From: Synergistota bacterium
GTDB lineage: Bacteria > Synergistota > JAGHAJ01
Assembly: GCA_021161545.1 (NCBI GenBank)
Contig: JAGHAJ010000153.1
Span: forward strand, 1-6,011
Direction of reading: 5' to 3'
Length of the DNA: 6,011 nt
Within the stretch, counting starts at the first letter, position 1; each line of letters begins with the position of its first letter. Both the position numbers and the translations under genes were made by a program. The notes beneath the pieces were generated by a model. That model ran no database searches and was not told the DNA's origin. It saw only the letters and a list, made by a program, of their open reading frames with translations. Shown one piece after another: positions 1 through 5,921 of the stretch.

Positions 1-983
1 ACATATGCTATATCTACTAAAAGGTTCATGATTACATAGATAAATGTCATGAGTATCACGACCCCAAGTACTGCTGGAAAATCCACGTTTGTCATGGATT
101 CTACCGCATATCTTCCAAGTCCGGGCCAACCAAATATTGTTTCTGTAAGCACTGCCCCTGCCAGCAGGTACCCGAACTCATAGCCTATCAGTGTTATGGG
201 GGCTATGAGTGCATTCCTTAGAGCGTGTCTCATTATAATAGCTCTTGGACCTAAACCTTTTGCCTTTGCTGTCTTGATATACTCTGCTTGAATGACTTCT
301 AACATAGAGGACCTTGTAATCCTTGCTGTCATACCAGTTGTGGCGTATGCAAGCGTTATGGCAGGCAGTATTATATGCTTTAAGGAGTTAGTGAATGCTT
401 CCCAGTTTCCGGTTAGCAGGCTGTCGAGTAGGTATAGTCCTGTGACGTCTTTTGGTGGAGTGATATATGGGTCTATCCTGCCTGGTCCGGGGAGTATACC
501 CAGTTTGAAGTAGAACACCAGCAAAAGTATCAAACCCAGCCAGTATATTGGCATGGATACGCCACTAAGGGCAAATATCCTGATAGTGTGGTCTGCCAGG
601 GAGTTTCTTTTGACAGCAGAGATTACTCCAAATAATATGCCAAGAGGCACCATTATGAGCATGCTTACAAGGGTTAACTCAAATGTGGCGGGAAAGTAAG
701 TCTTAAGCTCTTGAATAACGGGTCTTCTCGTTAGGATGGAACGACCAAAGTCTCCCTTTAGTAATCTTCTTATATATCTGAAGTATTGTATGTATAAGGG
801 CTGATCCAGACCAAGCTCTTTGGTTATGCGCTCTATTTGGTCTCCTGTTGCATGTGGTCCTGCTATCATTCGTGCAGGGTTGCTTGGAACAGCATACATT
901 AGGAAGAATGTAATGGTAACCGTTCCGAGCAACACTGGTATTAAGAGCAAAAGCCTTCTTATAATGTACTGATACAGTTTCAT
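1..983 (-). CDS. dppB: ABC transporter permease, DppB/OppB type (3' end outside window)
   Basis: This gene encodes an inner-membrane channel subunit of a peptide/nickel-class ABC importer. It would pair with a DppC-type permease and take substrate from the binding protein encoded just upstream. The ATG at 981-983 has AAAGGAG six bases before it. The frame is open for 327 codons to the window edge, so only about 10 to 20 C-terminal residues should be missing compared with family members of 306-340 residues. It starts MKLYQYIIRRLLLLLIPVLL, the usual first helix of this family. Further hydrophobic segments lie near residues 97-120, 134-157, 198-221, 254-279 and 300-325, giving six. The cytoplasmic EAA loop that docks the ATPase is clear at about 231-261 (EYIKTAKAKGLGPRAIIMRH). 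The fold and family are visible in the sequence. The actual substrate (peptide, sugar oligomer, nickel) cannot be read from it, so the symbol denotes the class only. Confidence 0.93.
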   Translation of the reverse strand, partial: MKLYQYIIRRLLLLIPVLLGTVTITFFLMYAVPSNPARMIAGPHATGDQIERITKELGLDQPLYIQYFRYIRRLLKGDFGRSILTRRPVIQELKTYFPATFELTLVSMLIMVPLGILFGVISAVKRNSLADHTIRIFALSGVSMPIYWLGLILLLVFYFKLGILPGPGRIDPYITPPKDVTGLYLLDSLLTGNWEAFTNSLKHIILPAITLAYATTGMTARITRSSMLEVIQAEYIKTAKAKGLGPRAIIMRHALRNALIAPITLIGYEFGYLLAGAVLTETIFGWPGLGRYAVESMTNVDFPAVLGVVILMTFIYVIMNLLVDIAY

Positions 984-1008
984 CCCTTGCTCCTTTCTGC
1001 TTGATGGT

Positions 1009-1043
1009 TTTAGGAGGGTGGTGGATAAAACCACCCTCCTAAA
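1009..1043 (-). promoter_or_regulatory. Intercistronic hairpin between binding-protein and permease genes
   Basis: A perfect 14-base-pair inverted repeat (arms 1009-1022 and 1030-1043) has a 7-base loop. It starts three bases after the stop codon of the binding-protein gene. On the transcribed minus strand no U-run follows the stem, so it is not a textbook intrinsic terminator for this operon. Such hairpins between a binding-protein gene and its permease commonly protect the upstream mRNA 3' end or partly terminate transcription, giving more binding protein than permease. On the opposite strand the stem is followed by TTTTTATTT, so it could stop antisense transcription. The repeat is seen directly; its function is inferred. 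Confidence 0.65.
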
Positions 1044-1046
1044 TTT

Positions 1047-2618
1047 TTATTTGTGGATGCCGTAGAAGCAGGGCATTTCGTAGTATATTGGATTCAGTAC
1101 GTATCCTTTTATCCAGTCTCTTGTTGCCACTATCTGCAGCCTTTCTGCTAACCAGATTGCAGGGCAATCCCTCATGATTATCTTTATAGCCTTTGCGTAT
1201 AGCTCTTTTCTCTTTTTCTTGTCTGTCATATATCTTGCCTCATCCAGAAGTTTGTCGACGGTTGGATTCTTGTAGTATGATTCGTTGAACCCTTTGTTTC
1301 CAAACATAGAAGAGTGATATTCATACTGCACGAAATCTTCCGGGTCAGCGTAATCTGCGTACCAGTGTGTATCGAATATTTGTGGTGCTTCCTTTTTATT
1401 GCCCATCTTTGCCCAGATGGTGGTCCATGATAGGAATTGGATGTTGATCTTTATCCCTAACTTTTTCACACTCTGCTGCAGGACAAGTGCAGCCTGCTTG
1501 TGTATGTACCCTCCTGTCTCAACGATAAAGTTCAGTGTGAATCCACCATTGGGGTATCCAGCTTCGGCAAGAAGCTTCTTTGCCTTTTTTAAATCTCTGT
1601 AGTATACGGGGTATGAGGAGTCATATTTCCATATAGCGCTGGGTTCTGGTCCCTTTAATCTCCTTACCAGGCCTTTCATTGCATACTTTATAAACGCGTT
1701 ATAGTCGAATGCATACGCAAGGGCTTGCCTGACCCTAACATCTTTTAGTGGCCCTTTTGTGGTGTTAAGACCGATGTAGAATATTGTCAGAGATGGCTGT
1801 GTCAGGACTTTTATTCCCTTCTCTTTTTTGACCTTTAGAATGTCGTCTTCGGAGATCCTGTAAGCTATATCAACATCTCCTTTTTCTAATAGTAATCTTC
1901 TTTCAGATGGCTCTTTGATAGTTCTTATTATTACCTTTTCGAAGTAGGGTTTCTTCCATCCCATGAAGTAGTTTGGATTTCTCTTGAGCACTACTTGCTG
2001 CTCATGTCTCCAGCTTTCGAGTGTGTATGGTCCTGAACCTGCTACCTTATCGTGTAGCCAATTCTGTGCCCATGGATCTTTGGTAGTGCTGTGTGACTTA
2101 ACAAGTTTGCTGTTGAGCACAGCAGACCCAGTCTGTGCGATAAGTGTGAGGAACCATGGTACAGGATGTTTCAGGGTGATTTTAACTTCGTATTTGCCAA
2201 GTACCTCTATGTTCTTCACTACCGTCTTGAGCTGGCTGCCCGGCCCTTTGCCTATCTTTATTGTCCTTTCAATGGAGTATTTTACGTCCTTTGCTGTGAG
2301 TTCCGTGCCATCTTGGAATTTTACACCTTTTTTCAAATAGAATGTGTAACTCTTGCCGTTGTCTCCCACAGTCCACTTTTCAGCCAATTCACCCTTTACC
2401 TTTGTTGCACTTGGACCGTCAAGTACCACTAATGTGTTATAGCAATTTCTGATGACCAGTTCGCTCTTGGGATCCCATGCAACACCTGGATCGAGAGTTG
2501 TTGGATCCTCTGGCGTTGCTACGATTACTACCTTAGAACGATCTAAAGCCATTACTGGAAATGAGACCATAAGTGCAACAATTAAGCTTAACACCAGAAT
2601 ACCTATACCTTTTCTCAT
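1047..2618 (-). CDS. Extracellular solute-binding protein, family 5 (DppA/OppA-like)
   Basis: This is the periplasmic binding protein of the peptide/nickel-type ABC importer, capturing substrate outside the cytoplasmic membrane for the permease downstream. I chose the ATG at 2616-2618 (523 residues) because AAAGGAGGT lies about 7 bases before it. The in-frame ATG at 2637-2639 lies upstream of that site and has no ribosome site of its own. The N-terminus is a signal peptide: RK, a hydrophobic stretch to about residue 20, then a V-M-A cleavage site at 22-24. No cysteine follows, so it is not a lipoprotein. Family-5 hallmarks are LAEKW at 78-82, YTFYLKKGVKFQDG at 91-104 followed by LTAKDVKYSIER, then GSGPY, and YIGLNTTKGPLKDVRVRQALAYAFD in the middle, here named in part only. 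The length matches DppA/OppA. The ligand is unknown, since sequence does not separate peptide, sugar and metal binders in this family. Confidence 0.93.
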   Translation of the reverse strand: MRKGIGILVLSLIVALMVSFPVMALDRSKVVIVATPEDPTTLDPGVAWDPKSELVIRNCYNTLVVLDGPSATKVKGELAEKWTVGDNGKSYTFYLKKGVKFQDGTELTAKDVKYSIERTIKIGKGPGSQLKTVVKNIEVLGKYEVKITLKHPVPWFLTLIAQTGSAVLNSKLVKSHSTTKDPWAQNWLHDKVAGSGPYTLESWRHEQQVVLKRNPNYFMGWKKPYFEKVIIRTIKEPSERRLLLEKGDVDIAYRISEDDILKVKKEKGIKVLTQPSLTIFYIGLNTTKGPLKDVRVRQALAYAFDYNAFIKYAMKGLVRRLKGPEPSAIWKYDSSYPVYYRDLKKAKKLLAEAGYPNGGFTLNFIVETGGYIHKQAALVLQQSVKKLGIKINIQFLSWTTIWAKMGNKKEAPQIFDTHWYADYADPEDFVQYEYHSSMFGNKGFNESYYKNPTVDKLLDEARYMTDKKKRKELYAKAIKIIMRDCPAIWLAERLQIVATRDWIKGYVLNPIYYEMPCFYGIHK

Positions 2619-2767
2619 CCTATCTACCTCCTTTTGCATTCGTTTATATAGTATAATTAGCTTTGAAGATGTAAAATCCTTTTCTCTGGGTTAACTAATT
2701 TATATTTTTTAAATTTTGTTGTGGTTTGTGTAAATTGGTGAGGTTTAAAGAACTGGGGTGAAGAGCT
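2619..2767. promoter_or_regulatory. AT-rich divergent spacer, probable promoter region
   Basis: This spacer separates the leftward importer operon from the rightward hydrolase-tilS pair, so promoters for both should lie here. On the minus strand a TTTACA-like -35 (complement of 2670-2675) stands 16 bases from TACTAT (complement of 2648-2653) or 14 from TATACT (complement of 2650-2655). Either would give a short leader ending in the AAAGGAGGT site (complement of about 2627-2635). On the plus strand I see no convincing promoter pair. TATATT at 2701-2706 and TAAATT at 2731-2736 are possible -10 boxes without good -35 partners. GGGGTG at 2755-2760 is the likely ribosome site of the hydrolase gene. 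The calls are weak because any AT-rich stretch yields such matches. Confidence 0.4.
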
Positions 2768-3529
2768 ATGGATATATTGTTTCTTGGTACTGCAGGTGCA
2801 CTTCCGTCGGTGTCAAGAGGCTATACTGCTCTGGCAATTCGTGCAGGTAGAAAGGTCGTACTCGTAGATACTGGTGATTGTGCTATACAGAAGATGTTGA
2901 GAGTTGGCTGGAATCCTTTGGATGTAGAATACATATTTATTACTCATCTCCATCCAGACCACTCTTCTGGCTTGCCTTCGATAACCCATATTTTATGGAT
3001 GATGGGTAGAAGGGGTAGCTTGAGCATCTTTACGCCCAAACCTTTTGCTTCTGAGATGCAAAGTATAATTGCTGCATATGGTCTGGATAGGTTGGAGGGT
3101 CTTACTTTGAAGGTTTCCTTAATTCCTCTGGCTGATTCTGTTGTAGTTGAAGATACGAGCCTTGAAATACATACGTTTCCTGTCAGGCATTCTATTCCCA
3201 ATGTCGGTGTTAAGGTTGTTTATGGGGGTAAGAAGGTAGTCTATACAAGTGATACGGAACCATGTGAAGCTGTTGTTAGAAATGCAGGTTGTGCGGACAT
3301 ATTGATACATGAGAGTAATGAAAGTGCTTACATTACAGGTGGACAGAGGGGGCACTCCACAGCAAGGGATGCGGGTAGGATAGCGCACCAGAGTGGTGTT
3401 GGAGAGTTGTTCCTTGTCCATCTTGGGCCGGCTTTGATGGATAGAGAGAAAGATATAGTTCGTGAAGCCAGAGAAGAATTTGGTGGTAAAGTCACTGTGC
3501 CAAATGACCTTGACGTATTAACGTTATGA
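2768..3529 (+). CDS. RNase Z-like metallo-beta-lactamase-fold hydrolase
   Basis: This 253-residue protein is a zinc-dependent hydrolase of the metallo-beta-lactamase fold, closest in motif pattern to ribonuclease Z/BN, which cuts tRNA precursors at the 3' end. It opens with the first strand MDILFLGTAGALPS. The metal-binding motif THLHPDH is at 59-65, followed by H141 (FPVRHS), D162 (YTSDTEP), H181-E182 (HESNES), GHSTA at 195-199 and H218 (LVHLGP). The HE and GHSTA pair is typical of RNase Z rather than of glyoxalase II or beta-lactamases. It is shorter than E. coli RNase Z (about 305 residues), and I see no obvious long Gly/Pro-rich arm for binding the tRNA elbow. LVHLGP also replaces the usual HFSPRY-like motif. 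It may therefore be a true short RNase Z or a related phosphodiesterase. The ATG at 2768 has GGGGTG seven bases upstream. tilS follows with nearly no gap, supporting a tRNA-related role. Confidence 0.85.
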   Translation: MDILFLGTAGALPSVSRGYTALAIRAGRKVVLVDTGDCAIQKMLRVGWNPLDVEYIFITHLHPDHSSGLPSITHILWMMGRRGSLSIFTPKPFASEMQSIIAAYGLDRLEGLTLKVSLIPLADSVVVEDTSLEIHTFPVRHSIPNVGVKVVYGGKKVVYTSDTEPCEAVVRNAGCADILIHESNESAYITGGQRGHSTARDAGRIAHQSGVGELFLVHLGPALMDREKDIVREAREEFGGKVTVPNDLDVLTL

Positions 3530-3539
3530 GGTGTTGATA

Positions 3540-4943
3540 TTGGGCGCTGATATTGATGTTCCAGTGCATGTGAGAGAGTTTATATTATCTAATAATATGG
3601 TGAGAAAAGGTGATAAAGTAGTTGTTGCGTTTTCGGGAGGTCCAGATTCCACGGTAATGTTACACATACTGTATGCACTTTCAAAGGAGATAGGGTTTTC
3701 TTTGCACATTGCTTACCTAAATCATATGTTGAGGAAGAGGGCTGAAGAGGAAGCCTTGTGGGCCCAAAGTGTGGCTCTTGAGCTCTCAGTTGATTTCAGT
3801 ATAGGCAGGTATCCTGTTAGCTGGCTGTCTGCTTTTGAGGGAATGTCTGTTGAGGATGCAGCAAGGATAGCCCGCTATGGGTTTCTTGAGGATGTGAAGA
3901 AAAGGGTGGGAGCGAATAAAATAGCAGTAGCACACAATATGGATGACCATGTTGAGACCGTTCTTTTGAAGATCATAAGAGGATGCAGTGTGAGCGGGCT
4001 TGTTGGTATAAAGCCCGTTTCGGGTGATATTATAAGACCTTTGCTCTGTATGAGCAAAGAGGAGATTTTTAGATTTTGTGAACGTTATAGTCTTTTGTAT
4101 AGAGTGGATGAAACCAATGCGGATACTTCTTATCTCAGGAACAGAATAAGACTGCAGTTATTACCATTTCTGAGGAGAAACTTTAATCCTAATATAGCTG
4201 GGGCACTGATTGCCCTATCTAAGAGTGCCTGTGTGGAGGATGAGTTTATCCGTGAGCGCGCCCAAGGTGTGTTTGGTGAGTTATTTAGACTTGAAGATGG
4301 TGAGCTTGTTGCAAGTGTTAATGCGTTTTTAGGACAGCACATATCGATGCAATATAGGTTGTTGTTGATGGCTTTTGGACGTTTGTCTGGAAGTTTAAGT
4401 GGTTTATCAAGAAAGCATCTGGATGCTATGCTGAGCATCGTGACGAGTGGGAGTGGATACAAAGAGATAAAGCTGCCAAATGGTGTAATCTTCCGTAAGA
4501 TGCAAGGTAAAATTTACCTTTCTAAACGAGCAGTAGATATTCCCCCTGTAGAATATGATTTCTGTCCTCCTTATGAGTTGAACACTCGTTGGGGTAGCTT
4601 TAGTGCAACCTTGATGAAGCCACCCCTTGATAGTAGTATTGTAGGGAAAGACATGAATATTGGTTACTTTGATGCAGAGAAACTTCTTATGCCGTTGGTT
4701 ATAAGGAACAGAAGACATGGAGACAGATTCAGGCCCTTTGGTATGAATTCCACGATGAAGCTTAAAAAATTCTTCATAAACGAGAAGATACCCTATACTG
4801 AGAGGAACAACACTCCTCTTTTAGTTAGTGGTGATGATATAGTTTGGGTTGTAGGAGTGAGGGTGTCTGATAAGTATAAAGTGACGGATAGCACCAGGAG
4901 TGTGCTAAGAGTCGAGTTTGAGAGGCAAACTAATTCCCCGTGA
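3540..4943 (+). CDS. tilS: tRNA(Ile)-lysidine synthase TilS
   Basis: TilS uses ATP and lysine to convert C34 of the CAU-anticodon tRNA-Ile to lysidine, switching its decoding from AUG to AUA and its charging from Met to Ile. It is a cytoplasmic, usually essential enzyme. Numbered from the TTG at 3540 (467 residues), the PP-loop ATP site SGGPDST is at 32-38, LNHMLR at 60-65, EDAARIARY at 105-113, AHNMDDHVET at 131-140 and TNADTSYLRNRIR at 192-204. The C-terminal TilS domain contains RNRRHGDRFRPFGM and ends in VGVRVSDKYKV. The length fits the long, three-domain form. For the start, GAGGTG at 3528-3533 sits six bases before TTG 3540. The in-frame GTG at 3531 lies inside that site, giving 470 residues if used. 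The stop of the preceding hydrolase (TGA 3527-3529) overlaps the same ribosome site, so the two genes are probably co-transcribed and translationally coupled. Confidence 0.95.
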   Translation: MGADIDVPVHVREFILSNNMVRKGDKVVVAFSGGPDSTVMLHILYALSKEIGFSLHIAYLNHMLRKRAEEEALWAQSVALELSVDFSIGRYPVSWLSAFEGMSVEDAARIARYGFLEDVKKRVGANKIAVAHNMDDHVETVLLKIIRGCSVSGLVGIKPVSGDIIRPLLCMSKEEIFRFCERYSLLYRVDETNADTSYLRNRIRLQLLPFLRRNFNPNIAGALIALSKSACVEDEFIRERAQGVFGELFRLEDGELVASVNAFLGQHISMQYRLLLMAFGRLSGSLSGLSRKHLDAMLSIVTSGSGYKEIKLPNGVIFRKMQGKIYLSKRAVDIPPVEYDFCPPYELNTRWGSFSATLMKPPLDSSIVGKDMNIGYFDAEKLLMPLVIRNRRHGDRFRPFGMNSTMKLKKFFINEKIPYTERNNTPLLVSGDDIVWVVGVRVSDKYKVTDSTRSVLRVEFERQTNSP

Positions 4944-4971
4944 AGATATGTACTCCAAAATGTTGGATGTG

Positions 4972-5008
4972 GTTAGCTGGTGTGGATAACGTGTGGGTAT
5001 GGTATAAT
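4972..5008 (+). promoter_or_regulatory. Extended -10 promoter of the DUF3782-type gene
   Basis: TATAAT at 5003-5008 is a perfect -10 box and is preceded by TGG at 5000-5002, so TGnTATAAT forms a full extended -10 element. The -35 zone at about 4979-4986 (TGTGGA-like) is poor, as is usual for extended -10 promoters. Transcription should start near 5015, giving a leader of about 26 bases that holds the GGAGGTG ribosome site at 5026-5032. The 97-base gap after tilS shows no clear terminator hairpin, so read-through from tilS is also possible. Confidence 0.7.
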
Positions 5009-5040
5009 AGTTGCGACAGTATAGTGGAGGTGTAAGGTAT

Positions 5041-5832
5041 ATGGTGATGCGTGCAAGTAAGGGTAAGAAGGAGATAGATATCAAGGAAGTCATAAAAAAG
5101 GAATTGCCTGAAATAGTCAAAAGTGACCCAGAGTTTAGACTTTGGGTAATAGATGTTACTCATAACCTTTATGCAGATAAATCAGAGGCTGAGAGTAAAT
5201 TTGACAAAATATTGGAAGAGCTTAGAAGAGATAGAGAAGAGCAGGCTAAGAGGTGGGAGGAAGATAGGAAAAGGTGGGAAGAAAACAATAAGAAGTGGGA
5301 AGAAAATAACAGAAAATGGGAGGAAAACAATAAAAGGCTGGAGGAAATGCAGAAAGAGTGGAACAGAAGATGGGAAGAAAACCAAAAAACGATAAACAGA
5401 ATCTTGGACGAACTGAAAGAGAGTAGAAGAAGGTTCGACAGTTCCATTGGTGCCCTTGGTGCAAGGTGGGGCATCCAAACAGAGGAATCGTTCAGGGAGG
5501 CCCTAAAAGGCATACTCAGAGACGTCAGTAAAGTTCAGGTTGAAAGATGTCTGGGTTACGATGAGGAAGGAATCGTATTCGGGAGGCCTGACCAAATAGA
5601 GTTAGACCTGATAGTAAAAGATGGTATTTTAATCATAGGGGAAATAAAATCCTCTATGAGCAAGCCTGATGTGTACATCTTGAAAAGGAAAGTTAAGTTC
5701 TATGAAAAGAAACATGGCAGAAAGCCTGACAAGGTGGTCATAATATCACCAATGGTCTCAGACGAAGCCAGGAAGTTAGCGGAAGAGTTTGGTTATGAGA
5801 TATACAGCTATGCAGGAGACTTGAAAGTATGA
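5041..5832 (+). CDS. DUF3782-type protein: Trp heptad coiled coil plus PD-(D/E)XK nuclease-like domain
   Basis: The protein has 263 residues. Residues 1-50 form a short basic-acidic helical region with FRLWVIDV. Residues about 54-131 are a long charged coiled coil with a seven-residue repeat in which the first position is W72, W79, W86, W93, L100 and W107, with a further W111. The repeat unit is W-E-E-N-N-(K/R)-K. A conserved hinge follows (GALGARWGIQTEESFREAL, 137-155), then an alpha/beta domain with D189, E201 and K203 in ELDLIVKDGILIIGEIKSS, the pattern of PD-(D/E)XK nucleases. E148 or E149 could be the extra acidic ligand. This architecture matches the DUF3782 family seen in archaea, cyanobacteria and thermophilic bacteria; its biological role is not established to my knowledge. 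The ATG at 5041 is preferred over an in-frame TTG at 5011 because GGAGGTG ends eight bases before it. All but one of about 24 arginines use AGA/AGG. No obvious partner gene is in the window. Confidence 0.85.
   Translation: MVMRASKGKKEIDIKEVIKKELPEIVKSDPEFRLWVIDVTHNLYADKSEAESKFDKILEELRRDREEQAKRWEEDRKRWEENNKKWEENNRKWEENNKRLEEMQKEWNRRWEENQKTINRILDELKESRRRFDSSIGALGARWGIQTEESFREALKGILRDVSKVQVERCLGYDEEGIVFGRPDQIELDLIVKDGILIIGEIKSSMSKPDVYILKRKVKFYEKKHGRKPDKVVIISPMVSDEARKLAEEFGYEIYSYAGDLKV
5254..5358 (+). repeat. Five tandem 21-base units encoding the heptad repeats
   Basis: Five consecutive 21-base units begin at 5254, 5275, 5296, 5317 and 5338. Each starts TGGGA(A/G)GAA or, in the last, CTGGAGGAA. 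Each encodes one seven-residue coiled-coil heptad (residues 72-106 of the DUF3782-type protein). A degenerate sixth unit starts with TGG at 5359. Units 2 to 4 are most alike, suggesting recent duplication inside the gene. The repeat keeps frame, so gain or loss of a unit would lengthen or shorten the rod without breaking the nuclease-like domain. Confidence 0.85.
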
Positions 5833-5871
5833 TATGATGGGAAAGTGTATTATATTGCTCCCCTGAATAAT

Positions 5872-5900
5872 TGGACAAGGAGGAAGTAGAGAATTAAAAT
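5872..5900 (+). promoter_or_regulatory. Probable transposase promoter overlapping the IS end
   Basis: TGGACA at 5872-5877 matches five of six bases of a -35 box. After a 17-base spacer, TAAAAT at 5895-5900 matches five of six of a -10 box. The -35 box lies in the putative terminal inverted repeat, a common arrangement in insertion sequences. An AAGGGGGTG ribosome site at 5907-5915 lies downstream, six bases before the OrfA start. Confidence 0.5.
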
Positions 5901-5921
5901 ATCAGTAAGGGGGTGCACGGA

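Noticed and set aside
292-513. 73-codon plus-strand frame
   Set aside because: It lies antisense within the clear permease gene, with no ribosome site or recognisable domain.
1984-2432. Two overlapping plus-strand frames of 118 and 88 codons
   Set aside because: Both are antisense to conserved parts of the binding protein; composition is that of a shadow frame and no family is recognisable.
2697-2715. Inverted repeat AATTTA/TAAATT as an operator
   Set aside because: Six A-T pairs in an AT-rich spacer are expected by chance; no second copy or regulator gene supports it.
3582-3598. Seven-base AT-only palindrome with a three-base loop
   Set aside because: It is inside the coding part of tilS and contains only A-T pairs, so it is too weak to call a regulatory hairpin.
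4944-5002. Terminator after tilS
   Set aside because: No stable stem with a following T-run is visible in the gap.
5011-5040. In-frame TTG start giving ten extra residues for the DUF3782-type protein
   Set aside because: It coincides with the expected transcription start and lies upstream of the ribosome site at 5026-5032.
5254-5380. Repeat array considered as a CRISPR
   Set aside because: Units are contiguous 21-base coding repeats without spacers and stay in the reading frame.
5169-5513. 114-codon minus-strand Ser/Leu/Phe-rich frame
   Set aside because: Its repeats are the reverse complement of the coiled-coil codons of the DUF3782-type gene; no start signal supports it.
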